Source of the DNA: Unio delphinus
Taxonomy: Eukaryota; Mollusca; Bivalvia; Unionida; Unionidae
Reading direction: 5' to 3'
Assembly (NCBI GenBank): GCA_029339505.1
Contig: JAQISU010000097.1
Span: 3,261,001 to 3,325,000, forward strand
DNA: 64,000 bases
Both the position numbers and the translations under genes were made by a program. The notes below the pieces were generated by a model. The model was not told where the DNA came from, did no database searches, and worked only from the letters and a program-made list of their open reading frames with translations. Positions 39,204 through 51,595 of this stretch are shown piece after piece. Every line of letters begins with the position of its first letter. The first letter of the stretch is position 1.

Positions 39204-42159
39204 GCGTTGATTTTCAAACTGTACGAACCTATGTTTATATGCGGGGATAACATCAGGACTTATCTCTGCTTCGCTGATGCTATAACAGACATCATATTTT
39301 TGAAAGTTGTATCTGACTCTGATTATCTGATGCGCGGGTGGAGGGGTAGGGGAAGTCTACTTTGAGTAAGATAACCTCAAACAGGTTACACTAGTACGGA
39401 TGGAACCGCGCTGAAGATCTTCAAGTAGCAAACTAGTCCTTTTGGGAGGGAGGGGAGGCTTAGGTCCCCAAATATCGTATGTACCCAATTAGCCTCTTCC
39501 CGATAATATTTCTGGAAATGTATAGAAATGTTATAGATGTAGACATGTGCAAGTAAAATATTTTCATTCAATCCTGTAAATTTAGAATTACCTCCCTTTC
39601 ACTTAACTGGCTAATTTAGATTCAAAATAGTTTGCTTTACTAGCCCTGTAGGTATTCCTCCCAAGAATGACTAGTTAGGATGTTAATTAAATTTATTGTG
39701 TCAGTAAAATAATAAAATTAAATTTTTCCTCTTTATCTTGAAAAAATTCGTTCTATTTCGTCTTGAATAAATGTACGTTTGTCAACGGGAACACTTCACA
39801 TCAACTTGCTACATGATTTGTATTTAACACAAAGTACTAATATGCAATTACACCGTACATAAGCAATTTCAAAGGATAGTACCAGTTGAACATTGGAGGT
39901 AATTTACTTTTATCATATAAAATGATCCCAAAAATGTGAAAGGATAATATATCCGTGTTTAATCATACGCCTTCGCGGAAACTTTGGCAAGAAGCAAAAT
40001 AGACTATGTATCAATATGTATCAATTCACATTAAAAATATTTCAATCGGATGACTTTTGTCAATGTTCTAAAACGGTTTTCAGTCTGTTACACAGCACTT
40101 CTTGCTAGCCAAATAGTTTGAGCATGAAAAGAAACTTTTCTTGCTACCAGTGAATAACGGTTATATGTCATCTCGTGGGTGAAAAACATTAGTATTTATA
40201 CCCACTCGTTTCAAGCAAATATCATTTATACAGTTGAAATAAATATTAACATTCGTCTTTAAAATCGTTTATTAATTTCACCATTGGGTATTATCTATCA
40301 AGGATAATCCCACATGCACACTGCAACTCTTAAAAACTAATTATATAAACCATGTGACTTACGTTACCCATAATCAGAGATTAGTGATTAAAATTAGGAA
40401 ACGATCGCCTGTTGCTTATTACTTATATTTCTATACAACCTAGACAGCAATAAAATCAAAGTAAAAGTTTATTGAATAAAAACGTCCTTAACGTATGAAG
40501 TACACTAAAGTGTTATTCTGTCAATAAATATATTTTATCAAGATCATTAAATTGCTTGCGAAACCCTTTTCATTGAAATGACCTCGTGTTTTCATCATAA
40601 TATATTATATTTTCAGTTTTGTTTCAGGATTTCATAAGAACGCCACCAATTTGATGATTCATGGGATATCGCGTACAGGACTGAATGTCTCTGGGTGAGT
40701 CGTTTCCTAAACGTTCTGAGCTAAGGTTGCATCATAAAATTTCTCTTTAATTCTTCATTATGATAATACTATATATTTCATACACATTACATAGCACGTT
40801 ACTTCTTTGTAGCATGATTATTCTTGACTCCATTTACATATTCAAAATTGCTTTCAAAAGTAAAATAGCTATTCGGAAGGTACAAGTTTATCCACTTTAA
40901 CGACACTTAACACGTATTTTATTTTCCTGTTATGAAGTAACTTGTACGAAAGAGATTCGCTAGATTACTAATTGGACCTATTATTTTACCTACCTGTTGC
41001 TGTGCATTTGCCTTCTCCTCTTCGGTCAGATCAATCATAGTAAATCTAAAGTCGTCCTCCCATGCTACATTCACAATGTAGTTTATCATACCATCAATCA
41101 TAGTGCTTTTACCGGCTCCAGTCGCACCAACTACCATAATGGTCTTTGTTGGATGTAATGGGTCTCTTTCACCTGTAAAATTTCGAATTAAATGCATACT
41201 TGTCGATAGATATCATTCTAAATTATTAGAATACTTTACGGTTTGAAATTTGCATTATTCATTTCAGACTATTTTAAACATTCGATAAATATGAAAGCTT
41301 TCGATGTTTGTTCTACCTTAGATGGATTGTTTGGAAGTTTTCGTAATATAAATGTTTCAAATTTAAGATTATTAGAAGAAAAAGTTGAACACTGTACAGG
41401 GAGAGAATTACAATAGTATAAAAATAACTACATACCAAACCTTACTTTTCTTGTCTTTGCGCTCTTACTCATCCATGTTTTCGATAATGTAAGAGGTATC
41501 TTGTATTTAGCCGGGTTTGTTCCGGCAATTTTCGTAGCTCTTTCCTTCACCTGTGTGGCTAGCGATTCGAGTGTCTTAACGGTATCACTGACTTCACTAA
41601 ACGGTCCTTCACTACCATCTGAAAAAATGGCCCTAACTTTGAATTCGTAACTGCTGTTGCTCTTCAAATCTTTCATATCCACAGTAGACTGTTTAGTGTT
41701 AACAGTCAGCCATTGAACATCCCCACATGACCTGTATTTGACTTCATATTGAGATACTTCATCAGGTCCTTCTGGCTTTTTCCACATCAAAGATGCCGAA
41801 GTGGCTTTCGTTCGCAAACTCACAACTTTTTCAGGTTGTCGGGAAGATCTTCTACAAATAGGAACAATAATTAAGACATCGCTTATTTCACTAAATGGGC
41901 TATCTTCGCCATCTTTAGTTGTCCACTTTACCTTGAATTGGTAAGTCTTATTGTTTTCAAAACATGTTCCTGGAATTGCAATCGATGTAGAATTGTCATC
42001 GGTACATTTTAGTCCTGACCATCGCTTTTCTTCCTTTTTCTTCCATTGTATTTCGAAAAAGTCTATATCATCAAGTTCGGATGTTGAAACATCCCAGCTT
42101 ATTAACAGATTTGTTTCGTCAATTGTAACTCTTCTTGGTTTTCCAGGTTTCTGAGACAT
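37816..42159 (-). CDS. FN3-FN3-AIG1-like GTPase, three exons
   Basis: Model: exon 1 41436-42159, exon 2 40994-41172, exon 3 37816-39132, about 739 residues. Donors GTATGT and GTAGGT, acceptors TTTTACAG and CTTTGTAG, and phases all agree. Exon 1 encodes two fibronectin-III domains (about residues 5-95 and 105-195; LISWDVSTSELDDIDFFEIQW; SASLMWKKPEG). Exon 2 has P-loop G1 VVGATGAGKSTM. Exon 3 has the G3 motif NIIDTPGFGDTRG, a LITFADG G4-like motif, a long coiled coil and a Cys/His-rich patch (CRECQISCHLNC, CTVCAKKC). This is an immune-type AIG1/GIMAP-like GTPase of the class expanded in aquatic invertebrates; a role in defence is family inference. Intron 2 (39133-40993) begins, on the minus strand, far from and ends next to an AT microsatellite. 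No breaks. Confidence 0.85.
39141..39198. repeat. (AT)n microsatellite beside a splice acceptor
   Basis: About 58 bases of AT, ending eight bases before the minus-strand acceptor of exon 3 of the GTPase gene. It replaces the usual pyrimidine tract; length variation here could affect splicing. Confidence 0.95.
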
Positions 42160-42506
42160 TTTGATGACAATTGCCTGGCCTTTCTACACTTTCAGAGCTG
42201 GAATTAGAATATCTCGATATAATCATTTATTTATTTGAAGGAAATAAAATAATCCTATAATATGAATTTCGTATTATGGTCCAGAACTAAATATATTTAC
42301 CTACTTTGAATGGCTAAATTGATAGATGAATGTCAATTTACGTGCTGCACCTAGTACAGCATCACACACGTTTTCAAAGGCTATGGTCCAAATAGTGTTT
42401 AAGAAAACAAATTCCTCTGCAAGGGCAAAACGTAATCTGTATACCCAAATAAATCATAAATTCATAATTTCAAATACACGTGTATAACGTTATAATTTTA
42501 TTGAAC
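42160..42506. other. Upstream region of the GTPase gene
   Basis: About 350 bases with no gene. It should carry the promoter or a 5' non-coding exon, but no motif can be assigned with confidence. Confidence 0.4.
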
Positions 42507-42668
42507 GTTTTAGTTACTGTACGTTACATTAAGGACTTAACACATTCATAATTTAACAAAGTTTTAGTTACTATACGTTACATTAAAGACTTGACACATT
42601 CATAATTTAACAACGTTTTAGTTACTGTACGTTACATTAAAGAATTGACACATTCATAATTTAACAAT
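42507..42668. repeat. 54-bp tandem repeat, three copies
   Basis: Units starting at 42507, 42561 and 42615 with GTTTTAGTTACT and CACATTCATAATTTAACAA; differences are single bases. Confidence 0.93.
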
Positions 42669-42979
42669 GACAGGTTAAGATGCAATAACATTTGGCATAC
42701 TGGTCACTATAGTAGGACAACACATGTCCGACCACAATCGAGTTTCCAAAACGTCAGCAATCTCCTGCATATATTTAAATTTGCCTGATCTTGATCGTGC
42801 GATATTTATGTGTAAGCGTGTATCTGTCGTGTGACTGACAAAGGAAGAGAAAGAATTACCTGACTGTCACCATTGGTATTCTTTCCTTTCCAAAATGATA
42901 TCTGCTTGAGAACGTGTCCCAGACAAACCTGACAGGGTAATTGTCCAAGATTTATTTATATATAACCACTGCCCAGATA

Positions 42980-44739
42980 ACTTCCACGTCACGACGAATA
43001 GTTCGCAGAAAATGACGAGTTGTATGACCATATTTGGAACAAAAAGAGAACAGAATGGCTATACAGTTTGCAATGGAGTATATTTGGAGCAATCGACATT
43101 CATAGGCGGATTTTCGCATTCAAAGGTATATATTCCTTTGAAGGCAAATAGTACTACCAAAATCATATTATTTTCAATCAGATAGTATTTGATACTATTA
43201 TGTCTGATAATCATAAGTACCTTTTTCAGGTAATAATACTAGTTATGACTTAACTTGTATAAAAATGTCCACCAAAAATAATTGAAGATCAACGTGCTTC
43301 AAACTATGCACATATGGTAAATTGATCTGCCTATCCAACACGAGTCTATTCCAATACTCGACGCACTGTGTCATAAATTGTCTGAAGGGTTAATAAAACT
43401 TAAAGTTTCCATTCCAATCAAACAGGTGTCCTAGATCCGGGTTGTAGTTTGTTTGGCTGGGATATAAGTAGTTGCATACACGACCACCAAACAATCGTAA
43501 TTGTTGATATTGTAAATCAGAAAAAGAAAATATAAACGAATTCGCTGCCGACTTAAAGATTACTTTCAACTCTATATTGATACTGTCCACCCACCCATAT
43601 ATCCATCCATAAGTACGTACGAGCGTGTGTGTGCATGTGTACATACATACATGCAAACCTACATACATAAATAATACATACAAACAGACAGACAGACAAA
43701 CAGACACACATTACACACACGTACAAACAAATATATATATAGATAATTACGAATATTTCATTGAAATGAAGTGTTGTATGACCATATTTGGAAATTATGA
43801 GAACTGACTAGCTATAAAGTTTGCAATGGAGTATATTTGAAATCAATCGACAATCATAGGCAGATTATCGCATACAAAGGTATATATTCCTTTGAAGTTA
43901 AATGGTACTACCCAAATCATGTGATTTTAAATCAGATAGACTTTGATACTAGATTCTAGTATGTCTGATAATCATAACTAGCTTATTCAGGTAATAATAT
44001 TAGTCATACATACATACATACATACATACATACATACATACATACATACATACATACATACATACATACATACGTATAAATGATACACAATTTATTTGAA
44101 TTCTTTTCTGCTTTCCCTTTTTCTTCTATAACCTATAATAATCTTCGTCGTCCAACGGTATGTGCACGCTTTCAATGGGATTTGTCAGTATTATATGGGA
44201 TACCCTAGGATCTATTGGAATTCTTTGTTAAATTTAGAGGTTGCACTCTGGGGTATATGATTGTTTAACATGGGTGGGTTACTCTCGAATCAGATAGACT
44301 TTGATACTAGTATGTCTGATAATCTAAAGTAGCTTATTCAGGTAATAATACTAGTTCTTACCTGACTTGTATAACAATATCCACAAAAAATAATTGAAGA
44401 TCAACGTGCTTCAAACTATGAATATATGCTAAATTGATCTCCCTATTCTAACGAGGCTATTCCAATACTCGACGCACTGTGGGTCAGAAATTGTTTCGAG
44501 GGTTAGTTCAACTTTCAGTTTCGATTCCAGTCAAATAGATGTCCTTTTTCCCAGTTGTAGTATGTTTGCTTGAAAATTAGTAGTTGCATACACGGCCACG
44601 AAGCAGTCGTTATTGCTGATATTATAAATCAAATCAAACAAAATGAATTTGCTGCCGACTTAAAGTTATATTACTACTGTCCGTCCACTAATCAATCCAT
44701 CCATCAAATGTACGTGCGTGATGGGCGTGTGTGTGCACT

Positions 44740-44771
<32 letters not shown>

Positions 44772-45153
44772 CATACATACATACATACATACATACATAC
44801 ATACACACATACATACATACAGACAGACAAGCAGACACAGACATATATTGATAATTAAGCATATTACCATAGAAAATGATTTGTTGTATGACCATATTTG
44901 GAAACAACGTCAACAAACTAGCTATACAGTTTGCAATGGAGTATATTTGGAATCAATTGACATTTATAGGCGGGTTTTCGCATTCAAAGGTATATATTCC
45001 TTTGAAGTTCAATTGTACTACCCAAATCATGTGATTTTAAATCAGATAGACTTTGATACTAGTATGTCTGATAATCATGACTAGCTTATTCTGGTAATAA
45101 TATTAGTCATACATACATACATACATACATACATACATACATACATACATACA

Positions 45154-45185
<32 letters not shown>

Positions 45186-46847
45186 AATGATACACAATTT
45201 TTTTAAAATCCTTTCTGCTTTCCCTTTTTCTTCTATAACCTATAATAGTCTTCGTCGTCCAATGGTATGTGCACGATTTCTATGGGATTTTTCAGTATTA
45301 TATGGGGATACCCTAGGGTCTATGGGACTTTTTTGTTAAATTTGGAGGTTGCACCCTGGGGTATATGATTGTTTAACATGGGTGGGGTACTCTCGAATCA
45401 ACGGGAATTTAACATAGATAATGTATAGCGAGACTGTATTGGGACGCAGAAAAGAGGACCGAAATGTTCCAAAGCAAGACTCACAGATATAACAGAGACT
45501 CGAAAAGATAAAAGTATTTCGTATCGGTACAAAACATTGATTCCATTATATTTCGATGTTATTATCATGGCTCCATGTCTCGTATGGGGGCTCCAGGATC
45601 CATTGGGCGAAATTAGCTAGCGTGCTCGGTCCCCGAAAGATTTTATTTTTTACTTCCCCCATGAATCTTGAAACAGTGAGTTCAATGCGCAAAATTAGGT
45701 ATAAACATATTCCAGCTGACAAGGTAATTGTCGGAGTTTCATTTATACATAAAAACTGCCCAGATCACGTCTATGCGACGCTAAATAGTTCGTATAAAAT
45801 GACGAGTTGTATGACCATATCTGGAACAAAACTAGAACAGACAGACTATACAGATTGCAATGGAGTATATTTGGAAGCAATCGACATTCATTGGCTGGTT
45901 TTGACATTCAAAGGTATATACTCCTTTGAAGGCAAATAGTACTACCAAAAATCATGAGATTTAAAATCAGATAGACTTTGATACTAGTATGTCTGATAAT
46001 CATGACTAGATTATTCAGGTGATAATACTAGTTATGACTTAACTTGTATAAAAATGTCCACCAAAAATAATTGAAGATCAACGTGCTTCAAACTATGCAC
46101 ATATGGTAAATTGATCTGCCTATCCAACACGAGTCTATTCCAATACTCGACGCACTGTGGGTCATAAATTGTCTGGAGGGTTAGTTAAACTTAAAGTTTC
46201 CATTCCGATCAAACAGGTGTCCTAGATCCGGGTTGTAGTTTGTTTGGCTGGGATATAAGTAGTTGCATACACGACCACCAAACAATCGTAATTGTTGATA
46301 TTGTAAATCAGAAAAAGAGAAGAAAAAAAATTCGGTGCCGACTTAAAGATTACTTTCAACTCTATATTGATACCGTTCATCCACCCATATATCCATCCAT
46401 AAGTACGTACGAGCGTGTGTGTGAATACATACAAACCTACATACATACATAATACATACAAACAGACACACAAACAAACACACATTACACACACGTACAA
46501 ACACATATATAGATAATTACGAATATTTCATTGAAAATGAAGTGTTGTATGACCATATGTGGAAACTGAGAATAGACCAGCTATACAGTCTGCAATGGAG
46601 TATATTTGAAATCAATCGACAATCATAGGCAGGTCATCGCATTCAAATGTATATATTCCTTTGAAGTTAAATAGTACTACCCAAATCATGTGATTTTAAA
46701 TCAGATAGACTTTGATACTAGATACTAGTATGTCTGATAATCATGACTAGCTCATTCAGGTAATAATATTAGTTATACATCCATCCATCCATCCATCCAT
46801 CCATACATACATACATACATACATACATACATACATACATACATACA

Positions 46848-46879
<32 letters not shown>

Positions 46880-47577
46880 AATGATACACAATTTTTTTAA
46901 AATCCTTTCTGCTTTCCCTTTTTCTTCTATAACCTATAATAGTCTTCGTCGTCCAATGGTATGTGCACGCTTTCTATGGGATTTGTCAGTATTATATGGG
47001 GATACCCTAGGGTCTATGGGACTTCATTGTTAAATTTAGAGGTTGCACCCTGGGGTATAGGATTGTTTAACATGGGTGGGGTACTCTCGAATCAGCGGGA
47101 ATTTAGCATAGATAATTTATAGCGAGAATATACTGGGACACAGAAAAGAGAACCGAAAATTTCCAAAGAATGAGATATGACAGAGACTCGAAAAGATAAA
47201 AGTTTTTAGTGTGGGTACAAAATATTGATTCCAGTATATTTCTATGTTATTATCATGACTCCACGTCTCGTAGATGGGCTCCAGGATCCATTGGGCGAAA
47301 TTAGCTAGCGTGTTCGGTCCCCGAAAGATTTTATTACAGAAAGGCTATACAGTTTGCAATAGAGCATATTTGGAAGCAATCGACATTCATAGGCGGGTTT
47401 TCACATTCAAAGATATATATTCCTTTGAAGGTAAATAGTACTACCCATATCATGTCATTTTCAATCAGATAGTATTTGATACTAGTATGTCTGATAATCA
47501 TGAGTAGCTTATACAGGTAATAATACTAGTTATGACTTAACTTGTATATCAATGTCCACAAAAAATAATTGAAGATC
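42980..47577. repeat. Satellite-like block with ACAT arrays
   Basis: Several tandem and partly rearranged copies of one long unit. Marker phrases recur: GTTTGCAATGGAGTATATTT (43068, 43823, 44932, 45857, 46590, 47348), ACTTTGATACTAGTATGTCT, AATAATTGAAGATCAACGTG and CTATAACCTATAATA(A/G)TCTTCG. (ACAT)n arrays sit at about 44006-44071, 44740-44826, 45108-45181 and 46795-46876. Open frames in the arrays (repeated Y-I-H-T or C-M-Y-V) are artefacts. The layout (fixed head, microsatellite, fixed tail) resembles Helentron-associated or 'pearl'-like elements of bivalves; that class is a guess. Element 2 inserted into one unit at 47577. Confidence 0.85.
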
Positions 47578-47787
47578 AGCAGCAGAGAGGGTGAATCCGA
47601 CAACTTTTCAAACAAAAATCGATTTTAACCGTCAAAACAACAATTAGACCCTTCCTACGAACTTTCATGTTTTAACCCCCCCCCCCCCCCCAAAAAAGAA
47701 AGTCTCCATTTGCCAAACAGAGACTTAGTGATTTTTGTCTGAAAACACGATCTTGCAGAAGGCTTCGAAATGAATAAACACTCACCT
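47578..47787 (+). repeat. Diverged terminal repeat of element 2
   Basis: Begins with the same 16-mer as element 1 and keeps TCCGACAAC/CCTTCCTACGA-type phrases, but only one copy of the internal unit, and contains a C-run of about 15 at 47679. Ends in ACTCACCTCT, a weak counterpart of the inner 16-mer. Confidence 0.7.
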
Positions 47788-47843
47788 CTATGATTTCAAC
47801 CGAATATTTTATCAAGTCCGACACGATATCGCGTCCGAGGGTC
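47788..47843 (-). pseudogene. 3' tail of a packaging ATPase, misplaced
   Basis: On the minus strand it reads DPRTRYRVGLDKIFG then stop, the C-terminus of the ATPase (element 1: DPRTRYRIGLDQIFG). In element 1 this tail adjoins the right TIR; here it lies between the left-end TIR and the penton-like gene. The ATPase body is missing. Evidence of recombination between the two ends. Confidence 0.85.
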
Positions 47844-49197
47844 TTAGGATTTCACAAACAGACTAATTTGTAAAACCTCACCTTGTAGATCAATTAGATT
47901 ATTGGACTGGTCAGTGAGTTTGAAATTAATTCTCGTTAGCGAATTATTATGACACCGCATATAGACTGGATTAGTTGGATCCTCGATTATTAGAAACCCT
48001 GGAGGAGCTGTTGGTGCAAATGAATACAAAATATATCCCTGCTGAGCTTGATTTGATCGTTCGAGATTTATTTGATAGCTTCCCTCGATAACATCACATA
48101 CTAAATTGATCGTTATCACCGAGGAAATATTCACATTTTGAGGAGCAATATGCCTGCCGCCACCATCTGGGTCATTATTATGTGTCAGGATAGTTGTTTG
48201 TGGTTTTGTGAATTTTTTACATGCGTCATGGATTTTTTTGAAACCATCATCGATGGCATCATTGAGAGGTTTTTGTAGTTCTGAGATATTATATCCGTGT
48301 AGTTTGAGTGTGGGAATATCTTCTTCGCGTATACTATATGCTGTCGCAAACTCTATTCTCGTTATAATATTACTGTCACCTAATATCTCTTGAATGATTT
48401 GCAAATGAAATATTTCTATGTCATTAATGAGTTTGTTACATGTTTCTATGACGCTGATGAATTCATCTCGGGTAAGAGTACCGGATTTAAGAGATATTAA
48501 CAACAGTGAAATATCGTTATTGAACGCTGTGAAATTTTCAGTGATTTTATCATGTCGAGTTGTGTAATATCTAATACTCCGACCATCTAATACTCCAGTG
48601 AAAAAAATTCAATTTGGTGTAATCGCTATAGCTTTTTACTGGATTATTAGATTTTATCCTGTCGGTGATATAATCAGTTTTTTGTGGTTCAGGTGGTAAA
48701 TTAACGGTTTCTCCCCGGGGTGGTAATTCAGGCCATCCTAGTACGGTTCTAATAGAACTCTGATAAATATCTACGACGTAACCAGGCGAGTTTATCTCAA
48801 TTGCAGATGATAGTGTCGGCTCATGAACCGTTATAGCTATTTTTGATTCTTTTCCAGTCATCGATTTTATTCTACGTTGCAATTCAGCATTGATTTGTTC
48901 AATTTGGTATGATCCGGTTGGTATCGAAACAACGTTCCAGTCTGGGGTTCCGTCGGGTTTATTCTTATAAGAGAACACCAGTGAATTATTGGGTGTTTGA
49001 CCACCAAATGATTTTGATCTGATATTAGGCCAACTGTGATACACTCGTAATTTTGCTAACGCGATTTCCTTCACGGGGACTGGTATAGGGAAATTCACAC
49101 TGAATTCTGGATTCGTTGATGTTATTGAGATCATGCTTGTTTGTACTGGGTTTGTGTTCTCTACTATTCGTTGAACTAATTCCTGCGGTGTCGTCAT
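47844..49197 (-). pseudogene. Penton-like gene of element 2, frame-broken
   Basis: Homolog of 12793-14157. The first 208-codon frame (48571-49197, starting MTTPQELVQRIVENTNP) aligns with the N-terminal half and then runs into unrelated text near 48610. A second frame (47844-48503, 219 codons) covers the C-terminal half and ends ISLFVKS. The join region 48503-48620 is damaged, so at least one frameshift plus local change breaks the gene. The start overlaps the preceding gene by 173 bases in another frame. Confidence 0.85.
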
Positions 49198-49663
49198 TGT
49201 TATTATACTGTTGTTGTCGCTCTAATTTTGACATCGCGGAATCATAAATATCTACCATCGCTGAGAACTCACTATCTGATATAATTGTATCGTCGAGCGA
49301 TGACGATATCATCGAGGATAATTGCGAGTATGCAGTGGACACAACATGAAATTGAATCACGTAGTCTTGTAGTTTGCGTTGGCTGCATGATGATATTTTT
49401 TTTGTTACTATCGAAATTATTCCCGCGATTGTTGTTGCCGCAGAAATGCAAATTGGAACAGCTATCGGGGCAATCATTGTTACCGAGGATAGTATAATTT
49501 CAGCTCCTGCTATTACACCACTCACAGAGTACACGATAACATCAACTGCTGTGATTCTTCGTTGGTATTTTTTTATTTTTATTTGATACTCCTCAGTGAG
49601 GGTTTTGAGTCTATTTTGAAATTCTCTGACCTGATCATAGCGATATTGCGATGATGAAATCAT
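49025..49663 (-). CDS. Two-TM membrane protein, element 2 copy
   Basis: 212 residues. Same basic coiled-coil N-terminus (MISSSQYRYDQVREFQNRLK) and paired hydrophobic segments (VIVYSVSGVIAGAEIILSSV; IAPIAVPICISAATTIAGII) as the element 1 protein. The C-terminus continues over the first 173 bases of the penton-like gene in another frame, a real overlap since the penton-like start is conserved. Whether the overlap portion is needed is unknown. Frame is intact. Confidence 0.68.
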   Translation of the reverse strand: MISSSQYRYDQVREFQNRLKTLTEEYQIKIKKYQRRITAVDVIVYSVSGVIAGAEIILSSVTMIAPIAVPICISAATTIAGIISIVTKKISSCSQRKLQDYVIQFHVVSTAYSQLSSMISSSLDDTIISDSEFSAMVDIYDSAMSKLERQQQYNNNDDTAGISSTNSREHKPSTNKHDLNNINESRIQCEFPYTSPREGNRVSKITSVSQLA

Positions 49664-49701
49664 TTTTTTTTAAAGTCAGTTTACGATTTCAATTGAAACC
49701 G

Positions 49702-50442
49702 TTATTTACTTAAATCCGCTACGAATTCCACATACAATGTTGAAACCCTAACCAAATTTTTATCAGTAGATGTTATCGTGAACTTTTCAGTTGTATCCTT
49801 GTCGATGACCGTTGAAATTGTATTGTTGACTCCAGATGAACTCGACGATGAAATATTAAATTGAGTCGTTGTCACTAGTGTTAATCGATAAATACCCTTA
49901 ACGGTTGCAGTGATATCTAATTTGTTGTTTGTAGGTGTCCACGTAAATGAACCGTGTTGGATCGTGTATACTACGTTGTTGGTTTTCTCATGCGGAGTTT
50001 TTGTTTTTTCAATGATTGTTATCATCCTCGTTGCATCCCCTTTGATTGCTTCGATGAAGTTTTTCGTCTCATCGATGGATTTTTTAATATCAGGGAGTTT
50101 TATTGCAATTTTATCTAACGGGGTTCCAATAAATTTATCCACGATGTTTCTACGAAAATTTGAAAACTTTTTTCCGTGTTCTTCAATTCTAGATTGAAGT
50201 GTTGCTAGTTCCAACACAGAATTTTTTAATTCATCGTTGAGAGTTTTTAATCTATCTGTAATCGTCGAAATAAGTACACCCGGTTTGAGTTTACCCTGAT
50301 CGGAAAATAACGCGATAGTATCCTCGATTGCGTTTCGTTGTTTAACTAAAATATCATCCAACGACACATTACTAGTTTTCAATTTACCCTGACGATCTTG
50401 AAATACAACTATTTCATTAGGATCAACACTTGTTAAGTTCAA
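49702..50442 (-). CDS. Fibre-like coiled-coil protein, element 2 copy
   Basis: 246 residues, with one copy of the DQGKLK...SLDDILVKQ repeat against two in element 1. The coiled-coil middle and the C-terminal beta head (GIYRLTLVTTTQFNISSSSS) are well conserved and the frame is intact, ending VEFVADLSK. The preserved head suggests purifying selection before insertion. Confidence 0.6.
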   Translation of the reverse strand: MNLTSVDPNEIVVFQDRQGKLKTSNVSLDDILVKQRNAIEDTIALFSDQGKLKPGVLISTITDRLKTLNDELKNSVLELATLQSRIEEHGKKFSNFRRNIVDKFIGTPLDKIAIKLPDIKKSIDETKNFIEAIKGDATRMITIIEKTKTPHEKTNNVVYTIQHGSFTWTPTNNKLDITATVKGIYRLTLVTTTQFNISSSSSSGVNNTISTVIDKDTTEKFTITSTDKNLVRVSTLYVEFVADLSK

Positions 50443-50577
50443 CGTCTCAGCTATTTCATCTTCGATTATTTTTTTATATCACCGGTTGCAGATATTTCTG
50501 TGGTTGGTTTCTTTATCGCTGATAAAGATCTCCCCCAAATATCAATCATTTTATTTTATACATATCTCTCTCTAAAA

Positions 50578-51528
50578 TCATTTCGATTTCCAGCGATTAC
50601 TGGTGTATTCATTTACGACAACATGTGGTGTTTTTCCCCTTGTGTTACCCAAGGAGTTAGAAATAGCGTCAAGGACATTTAATACTTCGGTGCCGCATAT
50701 TGGTGAGTCATTCATTTGTTGTGTTGGTAGCGTCGAATACCAAGTCTTCATTGGAAAAGTCCTTAAGCGGTTTATATAACGCATAAATTCTTTTGGCGGG
50801 GCTAATCCATATGAATCAAAATAGACGATTGCACGTGGATCAATAGCATATGCAACCCAGTGAGTTCCAGGTCCGGTGCTGCTATCTAAATTAATAATAC
50901 CGGTTTCAACATCATTGGGTTGTGCCGGTAACTGATCTTTCATAAAAACACCTCTGAAGTTTTTTATCGCTAGTTTTTTAGCAGCATCAATTAAATCAAA
51001 ATTGGACATTGGAACCAAAGATTCCACAATCGAAGATTTCTGAGTTAATAAACCGTTCCTGGGATTCTCAGGCCTTTTCCGCTGTACCATGAATACGGGG
51101 TTCCTGGTAGTCTTAGACCCTTTCCCTTTTTTTTTATACCCTCGTCCTTTCTTCGGTTCATATGATTCAGTAATGCCTTGTATCGCTTTTGCTCCCAAGC
51201 CTCCAGCTGCCCCCAATGCGACAGCTTTTGCAACTGCTGGTGCAGCCGCTGCAATTAATCCTGGTAACGCAGCAAATAACGGGAATATACCACCTGTTTT
51301 AATCATATTTTTGATTGCAGCCACAGAAATTGTAATCTGAACACCTTTTTTTGCTACAAGTGCATCATTGAAATGTTTTACTTGACGAGTTGTCAGTGAC
51401 AATTTATTCGCCCCGCCAGTCATTTGATTGGGTTTCAGCGTGATAGTGGTTCCACATTTTTTAGCCGATTCTGATTGCAATTTCTTGATTTGACCGGGGG
51501 TTAACGCAACACTAATAACTCTATACGA
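50578..51528 (-). pseudogene. pVI-like and protease in one frame, start lost
   Basis: One continuous frame encodes the pVI-like domain (upstream) and the complete adenain-type protease (downstream), joined through an A9 run at about 51130-51138. The protease retains GPGTHWVAY, VYFDSYG and PICGTEVL, so the triad is intact, with a small insert (NRLRTF) before PMKTWYS. The initiator Met at the place corresponding to element 1 is ATT here (about 51526-51528). An internal in-frame start, for example near 51480, would drop the first about 17 residues. Whether the fusion is natural is discussed in the findings. Confidence 0.7.
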
Positions 51529-51595
51529 AATTATACATAATAGATTGATTCTAAATCGTAAAACGATTCAATGGAAAAATCTGAGGGATTTTCAA

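Noticed and set aside
44731..45084. Open frames of repeated Y-I-H-T or C-M-Y-V residues
   Set aside because: They are translations of ACAT microsatellite arrays (also near 59540-59810 and 60390-60840) on both strands and in several frames, so they are not genes.
51045..51254. Separate 69-codon gene in element 2
   Set aside because: It overlaps the pVI-like gene in another frame; only its end (repeated GKGLR motifs after the A9 run) is of interest, as a possible alternative C-terminus, not as a separate gene.
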